Part shown: positions 45,344-57,500 of the stretch, piece by piece
How the letters are laid out: each line of letters begins with the position of its first letter
How positions within the stretch are numbered: the stretch's first letter is position 1
Source of the DNA: Strongyloides papillosus
Lineage: Eukaryota > Nematoda > Chromadorea > Rhabditida > Strongyloididae
Assembly (NCBI GenBank): GCA_005656395.1
Contig: SRSI01000048.1
Coordinates: forward strand, 2,328,568 to 2,392,567
Direction: 5' to 3'
DNA: 64,000 nt
Program-made: the position numbers and the translations under genes
Notes under the pieces: generated by a model
Database searches by the model: none
What the model saw: only the letters and a program-made list of their open reading frames with translations
What the model was told of the DNA's origin: nothing

Positions 45344-46806
45344 AACCAGCCTTGGACCCGCCTTCGGCTGGTCAGGGCTGTTCCGCAAAGCATATTTTTT
45401 ATTAAAGCATTCTTATACTAAATTATTAATTAAAGTATGTGTATAAAAAAATTGTTTCACTAAATTAGACATTTCTAGAGAAAGAAGATAACCCGAGATA
45501 CATTGTTAAAATATATGAAATATTTCTAAGTTTGAGAATCATTTCATAATGTTTACATTTATTGAAACTGTTTAGTTAAATAAAATATCCACCTAACAAA
45601 AAAAATCTTATTTATATTCAAAAAGTGAATAAAAATTAAAATTCGAATCATTCCAAGTAACAATTTAAGTGACTATTCATCATATTTTTGAAATTGGTAT
45701 AAACGATTTAATATAATTGCTCTATTAACTACATATTTACTTTTATTTTACAAACATATAAATGAAGAAAAATCAAAGAAATTAATATCTAGAAATAACT
45801 TCTGTCGTTTTTAATCTACAAACGTCGTTATAGTTTTCATATTTTTTGCCAGTCTTTATTATATGTACTAAATTTAATTTTTTTCCTTTAAACAACTTTG
45901 ATAAAGTTATAACATGAGAAAATTTTAATGTGTATTAAAAAAATGGTTATCACTTTTTGGTCCATAATTTGATTTATCTTTAATTAATCTTTTAAATACT
46001 CAGTTTCCTTTCAATTTCATACTCGTACATTCTAAGTTAATCATAAAACATAAAATTTTAATTCTTTTTACAAAAGTTATTTGAAAGAGAAAAACTATAC
46101 AAAAAAGTAATATTTTTTAACATAACTTAGTCAATTGTGAACTAAAATTTTTGTGACTTATTTTTCCCTTAAAGTTAGAAAAAAATACATCAAATGACTA
46201 CTTGATCATAAAATTTGATTAAGTTTGAAGAAAGTTATGCTGAAGACAAAATTAATTTTTGTGAAAAAATGAAAAAAAAGCGAAAAAGTTGAAATTCAAA
46301 TTAATATAACTCCTCTCTTTGTTAAGCTAAAAACTTCGTTAAATACTTGTTTTTTAAGTTAGACTTACACCTATATAACAGATACTATTTTATTTCATTT
46401 TATTAGGTTATGACTAAGTTATAGCTATCTAACGTTTTAATAATTTTTTCAAAATGGTCATCACTCTTTGAACCATAACTTGGCCAATGTTTAATACAAT
46501 TTAATAAGACTGTGTTTCCGCGCTATTCTGGAATTAGACCTTTCAAATGATATATATACCATTGTATCTTATATATTTTGAAATACCGTTGATCCCTGGT
46601 AAAATATATGCTAATAAAGGGCAAAAAAACGATGTTTTTAAAAATAATTTGGACAAAATTTAGCCAAAAATTTTTAAAACTGATTCAGCCCCTCGATTTG
46701 GATAAAAACACTTCTTTTGGCTATTTACTCATAAAAATCGTTTGAATTTGAAGAGAGTTATGAGAGAGACAAATTTTTTTTCCTTATATTTTTTTGTTAT
46801 AGATAA
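45344..46806. mobile_element. TIR element family A, copy 3 (shorter, right end missing)
   Basis: It starts 'accagccttggacccgcc' with the same CCGCCTTCGGC hairpin, then follows copy 2 through 'gtatgtgtataaaaaaattg' and the internal repeats. Only two ~510-bp internal units are present (marks near 45950 and 46459) against three in copy 2. It ends after 'gttatagataa' at about 46806 with no inverted terminus. Confidence 0.65.
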
Positions 46807-46814
46807 GGAATTTT

Positions 46815-46920
46815 TCCTTATAAGAAATTTTTACCTAATAAAAAAATTTTTACCTGATAAAGAATTTTACCTAATAATGAATTTTTACCTGATAAGCAAT
46901 TTTACCTAAAGTAAAACCAT
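46815..46920. repeat. ~20-bp tandem repeat
   Basis: About five copies of 'aatttttacctgataa(g/a)' run directly after family A copy 3. Confidence 0.75.
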
Positions 46921-47149
46921 GCACTTTTAACAAGAAAAAAAAAGTGGTCATGGTCATCCATAATAAAAAACATATATAAAGCGATAGTCAGTATAATTTT
47001 TCACATTTAATTTTGCTAACTATTCGTAAGTTAAAATTCTTTTTACTTGATTGTTATTTTATAGGTGACCACGAATAAAAGATTAAATAAAACTCGTATA
47101 ATTTAATGGCACAAAACTTTTTATCGTATAAAAATTTTAATTCCCTTTA

Positions 47150-47444
47150 AAAATTAGTGTCTTTAATTGATTTAACAAGATTGAAAAGAGGTGTCTCTAA
47201 ATAATTTCTTAAGTGTCTTTAACTGATCTAACTAAAAATACTGAAAACAGGTGTCTCTAAATGATTTCTCAAAAAATTGACTTTAATTGATCTAACTAAA
47301 AAGATTTAAAAGAAGTGTCTTTAGTTGATCTAACTAAAAGATTTAAAAGAAGTGTCTTTAAATGATTTCTTAAATAAGTGACTTTAATTGATTTAACTAA
47401 AAAGATTTAAAAGAATTGTCTTTAGTTGATCTAACTAAAAAGAT
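47150..47444. repeat. Left, diverged edge of the satellite array
   Basis: Monomers of the large satellite are recognisable ('gtgtctttaattgatttaac', 'ttgatctaactaaaaagatt') but show many more substitutions than the centre. They become regular toward 47.3 kb. Confidence 0.8.
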
Positions 47445-48588
47445 GGGAGCACGTAAAGTCACCACTAGTTTGTATGGAAATTATTAACAAGTTAAAAAGC
47501 CTATTTTGCTTTTTTCGACACCTGTTTTAACACTACAATATATGACATATTGGAATAAAGTTACTTTGTATCATATATAATAATATATAAAAAAGCAAAA
47601 TAGACATTTTTATAGTGTATAAAAAGCAAAATAGACATGTAGTAGTGTATTAAAAAGCAAAATAAATGTATAAGAGGTTAATGTATTAAAAAATTGTTTT
47701 TTATAGTACTACTGATATCATTAAGTAAATAAGAGTAAACAAAGTATAATTAATGAATATTTTAATAAAGTTACATAAATTACTATACTGGAAATATTTT
47801 ATTTATCTTATTTGAAATTTACACTATTGATAACAATAAAAATTACATTAGTACATATAAGTACTAATAATAAGCATTTATTCTTATTTGACATTGTTTG
47901 TGAGTGATAGTAATTAACAAATTCACTTTATTTTTTGTCAAATATTAATTTTTTAAATTCTATGAAAGCATTAATTTATTATGAAAAAGATTTTATAATA
48001 TAAAGGTTTTCAAATTTTAAGCATGCTCAAAGATAGTAAATAAAAAACCAATTTTACAAGTTAAATGTAAATTAATTATTTAGGGCATGATTGTATATTT
48101 GTACAATTTAGAAAAAATTGATAGAAGTTGCAATAATTTTAACAGATAGCTTATTTCTAGACTCTATATACTAAACATTTGAGTTCTTGTAATTTTAATA
48201 ATGGTCATACTATAAAAATAAAAGATAGAAGAAATTTTATGAATATTACTGTTTATTGTTATTATTATCTTAATTATTACTCAAAATTATCTTTTGTCAA
48301 TGATCAACTAATTAATATTTATTTCTTATAATGTCTTCATAATACATTAATATATATTTGTATCATAAAATACTGCTATTCTTAAAAATTCGCATAATTT
48401 TTAAAATTTCACGTTATTGCATAATTCATATACAATAAAAGCTTAAAAAAGTTAATAAGATAAGAAAATGTCGCATAACTATAATATTCATACAATTAAG
48501 ACACATTACAATACAAAAACTCATTGTTAATACATGTTTTTTCAATGTCGAAAAAAGCAAAATAGCAGTGGTGAGTTCACGTGTCCCC
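47445..48588. mobile_element. Non-autonomous hAT-like element inside the satellite
   Basis: It is flanked by a perfect 8-bp duplication AAAAAGAT (47437-47444 and 48589-48596), which is satellite sequence. The ends match as inverted repeats (GGGAGCACGT... and ...ACGTGTCCCC). A second inverted block 'ctattttgcttttttcgaca' lies further in on both sides. The subterminal motif AAAGCAAAATAGAC recurs (about 47595-47660), as hAT transposases require. No transposase frame. It can be cut out precisely to give back an uninterrupted satellite. Confidence 0.85.
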
Positions 48589-51500
48589 AAAAAGATTTAA
48601 AAGAATTGTCTTAAAACGACTTTTTTAATACTGTTTTAAGAGATGTCTTAAAACGATTTCTTAATACTGTCTTAAGAGATGTCTTAAAACGATTTTTTAA
48701 ATACTGTATAAAGAAGTGTCTTTAAATGATTTCTTAAATAAGTGACTTTAATTGATTTAACTAAAAAGATTTAAAAGAATTGTCTTTAGTTGATCTAACT
48801 AAAAGATTTAAAAGAAGTGTCTTTAAATGATTTCTTAAATAAGTGACTTTAATTGATTTAACTAAAAAGATTTAAAAAAAGTGTTCTTAGTTGATCTAAC
48901 TAAAAAGATTTAAAGAGGTGTTCTTAGTTGATCTAACTAAGAAGATTTAAAAGAAGTGTTCTTAGTTGATCTAACTAAAAAGATTTAAAAGAATTGTCTT
49001 TAGTTGATCTAACTAAAAGATTTAAAAGAAGTGTCTTTAAATGATTTCTTAAATAAGTGACTTTAATTGATTTAACTAAAAAGATTTAAAAGTGTTCTTA
49101 GTTGATCTAACTAAAAAGATTTAAAAAAAGTGTTCTTAGTTGATCTAACTAAAAAGATTTAAAGAGGTGTTCTTAGTTGATCTAACTAAGAAGATTTAAA
49201 AGAAGTGTTCTTAGTTGATCTAACTAAAAAGATTTAAAAGAATTGTCTTTAGTTGATCTAACTAAAAGATTTAAAAGAAGTGTCTTTAAATGATTTCTTA
49301 AATAAGTGACTTTAATTGATTTAACTAAAAAGATTTAAAAGAATTGTCTTTAGTTGATCTAACTAAAAAGATTTAAAAGAAGTGTCTTAAAACGACTTTT
49401 TTAATACTGTTTTAAGAGATGTCTTAAAACGATTTCTTAATACTGTTTTCATAGATGTCTTAAAACGATTTTTTTAATACTGTTTTAAGAGATGTCTTAA
49501 AACGACTTTTTTAATACTGTTTTAAGAGATGTCTTAAAACGATTTCTTAATACTGTCTTAAGAGATGTCTTAAAACGATTTCTTAATACTGTCTTAAGAG
49601 ATGTCTTAAAACGACTTTTTAATACTGTCTTAAGAGATGTCTTAAAACGATTTCTTAATACTGTTTAAAAGAAGTGTCTTAAAACGACTTTTTTAATACT
49701 GTTTTAAGAGATGTCTTAAAACGATTTCTTAATACTGTCTTAAGAGATGTCTTAAAACGATTTCTTAATACTGTCTTAAGAGATGTCTTAAAACGATTTT
49801 TTAAATACTGTATAAAGAAGTGTCTTTAAATGATTTCTTAAATAAGTGACTTTAATTGATTTAACTAAAAAGATTTAAAAGAATTGTCTTTAGTTGATCT
49901 AACTAAAAGATTTAAAAGAAGTGTCTTTAAATGATTTCTTAAATAAGTGACTTTAATTGATTTAACTAAAAAGATTTAAAAGTGTTCTTAGTTGATCTAA
50001 CTAAAAAGATTTAAAAAAAGTGTTCTTAGTTGATCTAACTAAAAAGATTTAAAAGAAGTGTTCTTAGTTGATCTAACTAAAAAGATTTAAAGAAGTGTTC
50101 TTAGTTGATCTAACTAAAAAGATTTAAAAGAATTGTCTTAAAACGACTTTTTTAATACTGTTTTAAGAGATGTCTTAAAACGATTTCTTAATACTGTTTA
50201 AAAGAAGTGTCTTAAAACGACTTTTTTAATACTGTTTTAAGAGATGTCTTAAAACGATTTCTTAATACTGTCTTAAGAGATGTCTTAAAACGACTTTTTT
50301 AATACTGTCTTAAGAGATGTCTTAAAACGATTTTTTAAATACTGTATAAAGAAGTGTCTTTAAATGATTTCTTAAATAAGTGACTTTAATTGATTTAACT
50401 AAAAAGATTTAAAAGAAGTGTTCTTAGTTGATCTAACTAAAAGATTTAAAGAAGTGTTCTTAGTTGATCTAACTAAGAAGATTTAAAGAAAGTGTTCTTA
50501 GTTGATCTAACTAAGAAGATTTAAAGAAAGTGTTCTTAGTTGATCTAACTAAAAAGATTTAAAAGAATTGTCTTTAGTTGATCTAACTAAAAAGATTTAA
50601 AAGAAGTGTCTTTAAATGATTTCTTAAATAAGTGACTTTAATTGATTTAACTAAAAAGATTTAAAAGAATTGTCTTTAGTTGATCTAACTAAAAGATTTA
50701 AAAGAAGTGTCTTTAAATGATTTCTTAAATAAGTGACTTTAATTGATTTAACTAAAAAGATTTAAAAAAAGTGTTCTTAGTTGATCTAACTAAAAAGATT
50801 TAAAGAGGTGTTCTTAGTTGATCTAACTAAAAAGATTTAAAGAGGTGTTCTTAGTTGATCTAACTAAGAAGATTTAAAAGAAGTGTTCTTAGTTGATCTA
50901 ACTAAAAAGATTTAAAAGAATTGTCTTTAGTTGATCTAACTAAAAAGATTTAAAAGAAGTGTCTTTAAATGATTTCTTAAATAAGTGACTTTAATTGATT
51001 TAACTAAAAAGATTTAAAAGAATTGTCTTTAGTTGATCTAACTAAAAGATTTAAAAGAAGTGTCTTTAAATGATTTCTTAAATAAGTGACTTTAATTGAT
51101 TTAACTAAAAAGATTTAAAAGTGTTCTTAGTTGATCTAACTAAAAAGATTTAAAAAAAGTGTTCTTAGTTGATCTAACTAAAAAGATTTAAAGAGGTGTT
51201 CTTAGTTGATCTAACTAAGAAGATTTAAAAGAAGTGTTCTTAGTTGATCTAACTAAAAAGATTTAAAAGAATTGTCTTTAGTTGATCTAACTAAAAGATT
51301 TAAAAGAAGTGTCTTTAAATGATTTCTTAAATAAGTGACTTTAATTGATTTAACTAAAAAGATTTAAAAGAATTGTCTTTAGTTGATCTAACTAAAAAGA
51401 TTTAAAAGAAGTGTCTTAAAACGACTTTTTTAATACTGTTTTAAGAGATGTCTTAAAACGATTTCTTAATACTGTTTTCATAGATGTCTTAAAACGATTT

Positions 51501-54500
51501 TTTTAATACTGTTTTAAGAGATGTCTTAAAACGACTTTTTTAATACTGTTTTAAGAGATGTCTTAAAACGATTTCTTAATACTGTCTTAAGAGATGTCTT
51601 AAAACGATTTCTTAATACTGTCTTAAGAGATGTCTTAAAACGACTTTTTAATACTGTCTTAAGAGATGTCTTAAAACGATTTCTTAATACTGTTTAAAAG
51701 AAGTGTCTTAAAACGACTTTTTTAATACTGTTTTAAGAGATGTCTTAAAACGATTTCTTAATACTGTCTTAAGAGATGTCTTAAAACGATTTCTTAATAC
51801 TGTCTTAAGAGATGTCTTAAAACGATTTTTTAAATACTGTATAAAGAAGTGTCTTTAAATGATTTCTTAAATAAGTGACTTTAATTGATTTAACTAAAAA
51901 GATTTAAAAGAATTGTCTTTAGTTGATCTAACTAAAAGATTTAAAAGAAGTGTCTTTAAATGATTTCTTAAATAAGTGACTTTAATTGATTTAACTAAAA
52001 AGATTTAAAAAAAGTGTTCTTAGTTGATCTAACTAAAAAGATTTAAAGAGGTGTTCTTAGTTGATCTAACTAAGAAGATTTAAAAGAATTGTCTTTAGTT
52101 GATCTAACTAAAAAGATTTAAAAGAATTGTCTTAAAACGACTTTTTTAATACTGTTTTAAGAGATGTCTTAAAACGATTTCTTAATACTGTCTTAAGAGA
52201 TGTCTTAAAACGATTTTTTAAATACTGTATAAAGAAGTGTCTTTAAATGATTTCTTAAATAAGTGACTTTAATTGATTTAACTAAAAAGATTTAAAAGAA
52301 TTGTCTTTAGTTGATCTAACTAAAAGATTTAAAAGAAGTGTCTTTAAATGATTTCTTAAATAAGTGACTTTAATTGATTTAACTAAAAAGATTTAAAAAA
52401 AGTGTTCTTAGTTGATCTAACTAAAAAGATTTAAAGAGGTGTTCTTAGTTGATCTAACTAAGAAGATTTAAAAGAAGTGTTCTTAGTTGATCTAACTAAA
52501 AAGATTTAAAAGAATTGTCTTTAGTTGATCTAACTAAAAGATTTAAAAGAAGTGTCTTTAAATGATTTCTTAAATAAGTGACTTTAATTGATTTAACTAA
52601 AAAGATTTAAAAGTGTTCTTAGTTGATCTAACTAAAAAGATTTAAAAAAAGTGTTCTTAGTTGATCTAACTAAAAAGATTTAAAGAGGTGTTCTTAGTTG
52701 ATCTAACTAAGAAGATTTAAAAGAAGTGTTCTTAGTTGATCTAACTAAAAAGATTTAAAAGAATTGTCTTTAGTTGATCTAACTAAAAGATTTAAAAGAA
52801 GTGTCTTTAAATGATTTCTTAAATAAGTGACTTTAATTGATTTAACTAAAAAGATTTAAAAGAATTGTCTTTAGTTGATCTAACTAAAAAGATTTAAAAG
52901 AAGTGTCTTAAAACGACTTTTTTAATACTGTTTTAAGAGATGTCTTAAAACGATTTCTTAATACTGTTTTCAGAGATGTCTTAAAACGATTTCTTAATAC
53001 TGTCTTAAGAGATGTCTTAAAACGACTTTTTTAATACTGTTTTAAGAGATGTCTTAAAACGATTTCTTAATACTGTTTTCAGAGATGTCTTAAAACGATT
53101 TCTTAATACTGTCTTAAGAGATGTCTTAAAACGACTTTTTAATACTGTCTTAAGAGATGTCTTAAAACGATTTCTTAATACTGTTTAAAAGAAGTGTCTT
53201 AAAACGACTTTTTTAATACTGTTTTAAGAGATGTCTTAAAACGATTTCTTAATACTGTTTTCAGAGATGTCTTAAAACGATTTCTTAATACTGTCTTAAG
53301 AGATGTCTTAAAACGACTTTTTTAATACTGTCTTAAGAGATGTCTTAAAACGATTTTTTAAATACTGTATAAAGAAGTGTCTTTAAATGATTTCTTAAAT
53401 AAGTGACTTTAATTGATTTAACTAAAAAGATTTAAAAGAAGTGTTCTTAGTTGATCTAACTAAAAGATTTAAAGAAGTGTTCTTAGTTGATCTAACTAAG
53501 AAGATTTAAAGAAAGTGTTCTTAGTTGATCTAACTAAAAAGATTTAAAAGAATTGTCTTTAGTTGATCTAACTAAAAGATTTAAAAGAAGTGTCTTTAAA
53601 TGATTTCTTAAATAAGTGACTTTAATTGATTTAACTAAAAAGATTTAAAAGAATTGTCTTTAGTTGATCTAACTAAAAAGATTTAAAAGAAGTGTCTTAA
53701 AACGACTTTTTTAATACTGTTTTAAGAGATGTCTTAAAACGATTTCTTAATACTGTTTTCAGAGATGTCTTAAAACGATTTCTTAATACTGTCTTAAGAG
53801 ATGTCTTAAAACGACTTTTTTAATACTGTTTTAAGAGATGTCTTAAAACGATTTCTTAATACTGTTTTCAGAGATGTCTTAAAACGATTTCTTAATACTG
53901 TCTTAAGAGATGTCTTAAAACGACTTTTTAATACTGTCTTAAGAGATGTCTTAAAACGATTTCTTAATACTGTTTAAAAGAAGTGTCTTAAAACGACTTT
54001 TTTAATACTGTTTTAAGAGATGTCTTAAAACGATTTCTTAATACTGTTTTCAGAGATGTCTTAAAACGATTTCTTAATACTGTCTTAAGAGATGTCTTAA
54101 AACGACTTTTTTAATACTGTCTTAAGAGATGTCTTAAAACGATTTTTTAAATACTGTATAAAGAAGTGTCTTTAAATGATTTCTTAAATAAGTGACTTTA
54201 ATTGATTTAACTAAAAAGATTTAAAAGAAGTGTTCTTAGTTGATCTAACTAAAAGATTTAAAGAAGTGTTCTTAGTTGATCTAACTAAAAGATTTAAAGA
54301 AGTGTTCTTAGTTGATCTAACTAAGAAGATTTAAAGAAAGTGTTCTTAGTTGATCTAACTAAAAAGATTTAAAAGAATTGTCTTTAGTTGATCTAACTAA
54401 AAAGATTTAAAAGAAGTGTCTTTAAATGATTTCTTAAATAAGTGACTTTAATTGATTTAACTAAAAAGATTTAAAAGAAGTGTTCTTAGTTGATCTAACT

Positions 54501-57500
54501 AAAAGATTTAAAGAAGTGTTCTTAGTTGATCTAACTAAAAGATTTAAAGAAGTGTTCTTAGTTGATCTAACTAAGAAGATTTAAAAGAAGTGTTCTTAGT
54601 TGATCTAACTAAAAAGATTTAAAAGAATTGTCTTTAGTTGATCTAACTAAAAGATTTAAAAGAAGTGTCTTTAAATGATTTCTTAAATAAGTGACTTTAA
54701 TTGATTTAACTAAAAAGATTTAAAAGAATTGTCTTTAGTTGATCTAACTAAAAAGATTTAAAAGAAGTGTCTTAAAACGACTTTTTTAATACTGTTTTAA
54801 GAGATGTCTTAAAACGATTTCTTAATACTGTTTTCAGAGATGTCTTAAAACGATTTCTTAATACTGTCTTAAGAGATGTCTTAAAACGACTTTTTTAATA
54901 CTGTCTTAAGAGATGTCTTAAAACGATTTTTTAAATACTGTATAAAGAAGTGTCTTTAAATGATTTCTTAAATAAGTGACTTTAATTGATTTAACTAAAA
55001 AGATTTAAAAGAAGTGTTCTTAGTTGATCTAACTAAAAGACTTAAAGAAGTGTTCTTAGTTGATCTAACTAAAAGATTTAAAGAAGTGTTCTTAGTTGAT
55101 CTAACTAAGAAGATTTAAAAGAAGTGTTCTTAGTTGATCTAACTAAAAAGATTTAAAAGAATTGTCTTTAGTTGATCTAACTAAAAGATTTAAAAGAAGT
55201 GTCTTTAAATGATTTCTTAAATAAGTGACTTTAATTGATTTAACTAAAAAGATTTAAAAGAATTGTCTTTAGTTGATCTAACTAAAAAGATTTAAAAGAA
55301 GTGTCTTAAAACGACTTTTTTAATACTGTTTTAAGAGATGTCTTAAAACGATTTCTTAATACTGTTTTCAGAGATGTCTTAAAACGATTTCTTAATACTG
55401 TCTTAAGAGATGTCTTAAAACGACTTTTTTAATACTGTCTTAAGAGATGTCTTAAAACGATTTTTTAAATACTGTATAAAGAAGTGTCTTTAAATGATTT
55501 CTTAAATAAGTGACTTTAATTGATTTAACTAAAAAGATTTAAAAGAAGTGTTCTTAGTTGATCTAACTAAAAGACTTAAAGAAGTGTTCTTAGTTGATCT
55601 AACTAAAAGATTTAAAGAAGTGTTCTTAGTTGATCTAACTAAGAAGATTTAAAAGAAGTGTTCTTAGTTGATCTAACTAAAAAGATTTAAAAGAATTGTC
55701 TTTAGTTGATCTAACTAAAAGATTTAAAAGAAGTGTCTTTAAATGATTTCTTAAATAAGTGACTTTAATTGATTTAACTAAAAAGATTTAAAAGAATTGT
55801 CTTTAGTTGATCTAACTAAAAAGATTTAAAAGAAGTGTCTTAAAACGACTTTTTTAATACTGTTTTAAGAGATGTCTTAAAACGATTTCTTAATACTGTT
55901 TTCAGAGATGTCTTAAAACGATTTCTTAATACTGTCTTAAGAGATGTCTTAAAACGACTTTTTTAATACTGTTTTAAGAGATGTCTTAAAACGATTTCTT
56001 AATACTGTTTTCAGAGATGTCTTAAAACGATTTCTTAATACTGTCTTAAGAGATGTCTTAAAACGACTTTTTAATACTGTCTTAAGAGATGTCTTAAAAC
56101 GATTTCTTAATACTGTTTAAAAGAAGTGTCTTAAAACGACTTTTTTAATACTGTTTTAAGAGATGTCTTAAAACGATTTCTTAATACTGTTTTCAGAGAT
56201 GTCTTAAAACGACTTTTTTAATACTGTCTTAAGAGATGTCTTAAAACGATTTTTTAAATACTGTATAAAGAAGTGTCTTTAAATGATTTCTTAAATAAGT
56301 GACTTTAATTGATTTAACTAAAAAGATTTAAAAGAAGTGTTCTTAGTTGATCTAACTAAAAGATTTAAAGAAGTGTTCTTAGTTGATCTAACTAAAAGAT
56401 TTAAAGAAGTGTTCTTAGTTGATCTAACTAAGAAGATTTAAAGAAAGTGTTCTTAGTTGATCTAACTAAAAAGATTTAAAAGAATTGTCTTTAGTTGATC
56501 TAACTAAAAAGATTTAAAAGAAGTGTCTTTAAATGATTTCTTAAATAAGTGACTTTAATTGATTTAACTAAAAAGATTTAAAAGAAGTGTTCTTAGTTGA
56601 TCTAACTAAAAGATTTAAAGAAGTGTTCTTAGTTGATCTAACTAAAAGATTTAAAGAAGTGTTCTTAGTTGATCTAACTAAGAAGATTTAAAAGAAGTGT
56701 TCTTAGTTGATCTAACTAAAAAGATTTAAAAGAATTGTCTTTAGTTGATCTAACTAAAAGATTTAAAAGAAGTGTCTTTAAATGATTTCTTAAATAAGTG
56801 ACTTTAATTGATTTAACTAAAAAGATTTAAAAGAATTGTCTTTAGTTGATCTAACTAAAAAGATTTAAAAGAAGTGTCTTAAAACGACTTTTTTAATACT
56901 GTTTTAAGAGATGTCTTAAAACGATTTCTTAATACTGTTTTCAGAGATGTCTTAAAACGATTTCTTAATACTGTCTTAAGAGATGTCTTAAAACGACTTT
57001 TTTAATACTGTTTTAAGAGATGTCTTAAAACGATTTCTTAATACTGTTTTCAGAGATGTCTTAAAACGATTTCTTAATACTGTCTTAAGAGATGTCTTAA
57101 AACGACTTTTTAATACTGTCTTAAGAGATGTCTTAAAACGATTTCTTAATACTGTTTAAAAGAAGTGTCTTAAAACGACTTTTTTAATACTGTTTTAAGA
57201 GATGTCTTAAAACGATTTCTTAATACTGTTTTCAGAGATGTCTTAAAACGATTTCTTAATACTGTCTTAAGAGATGTCTTAAAACGACTTTTTTAATACT
57301 GTCTTAAGAGATGTCTTAAAACGATTTTTTAAATACTGTATAAAGAAGTGTCTTTAAATGATTTCTTAAATAAGTGACTTTAATTGATTTAACTAAAAAG
57401 ATTTAAAAGAAGTGTTCTTAGTTGATCTAACTAAAAGATTTAAAGAAGTGTTCTTAGTTGATCTAACTAAAAGATTTAAAGAAGTGTTCTTAGTTGATCT

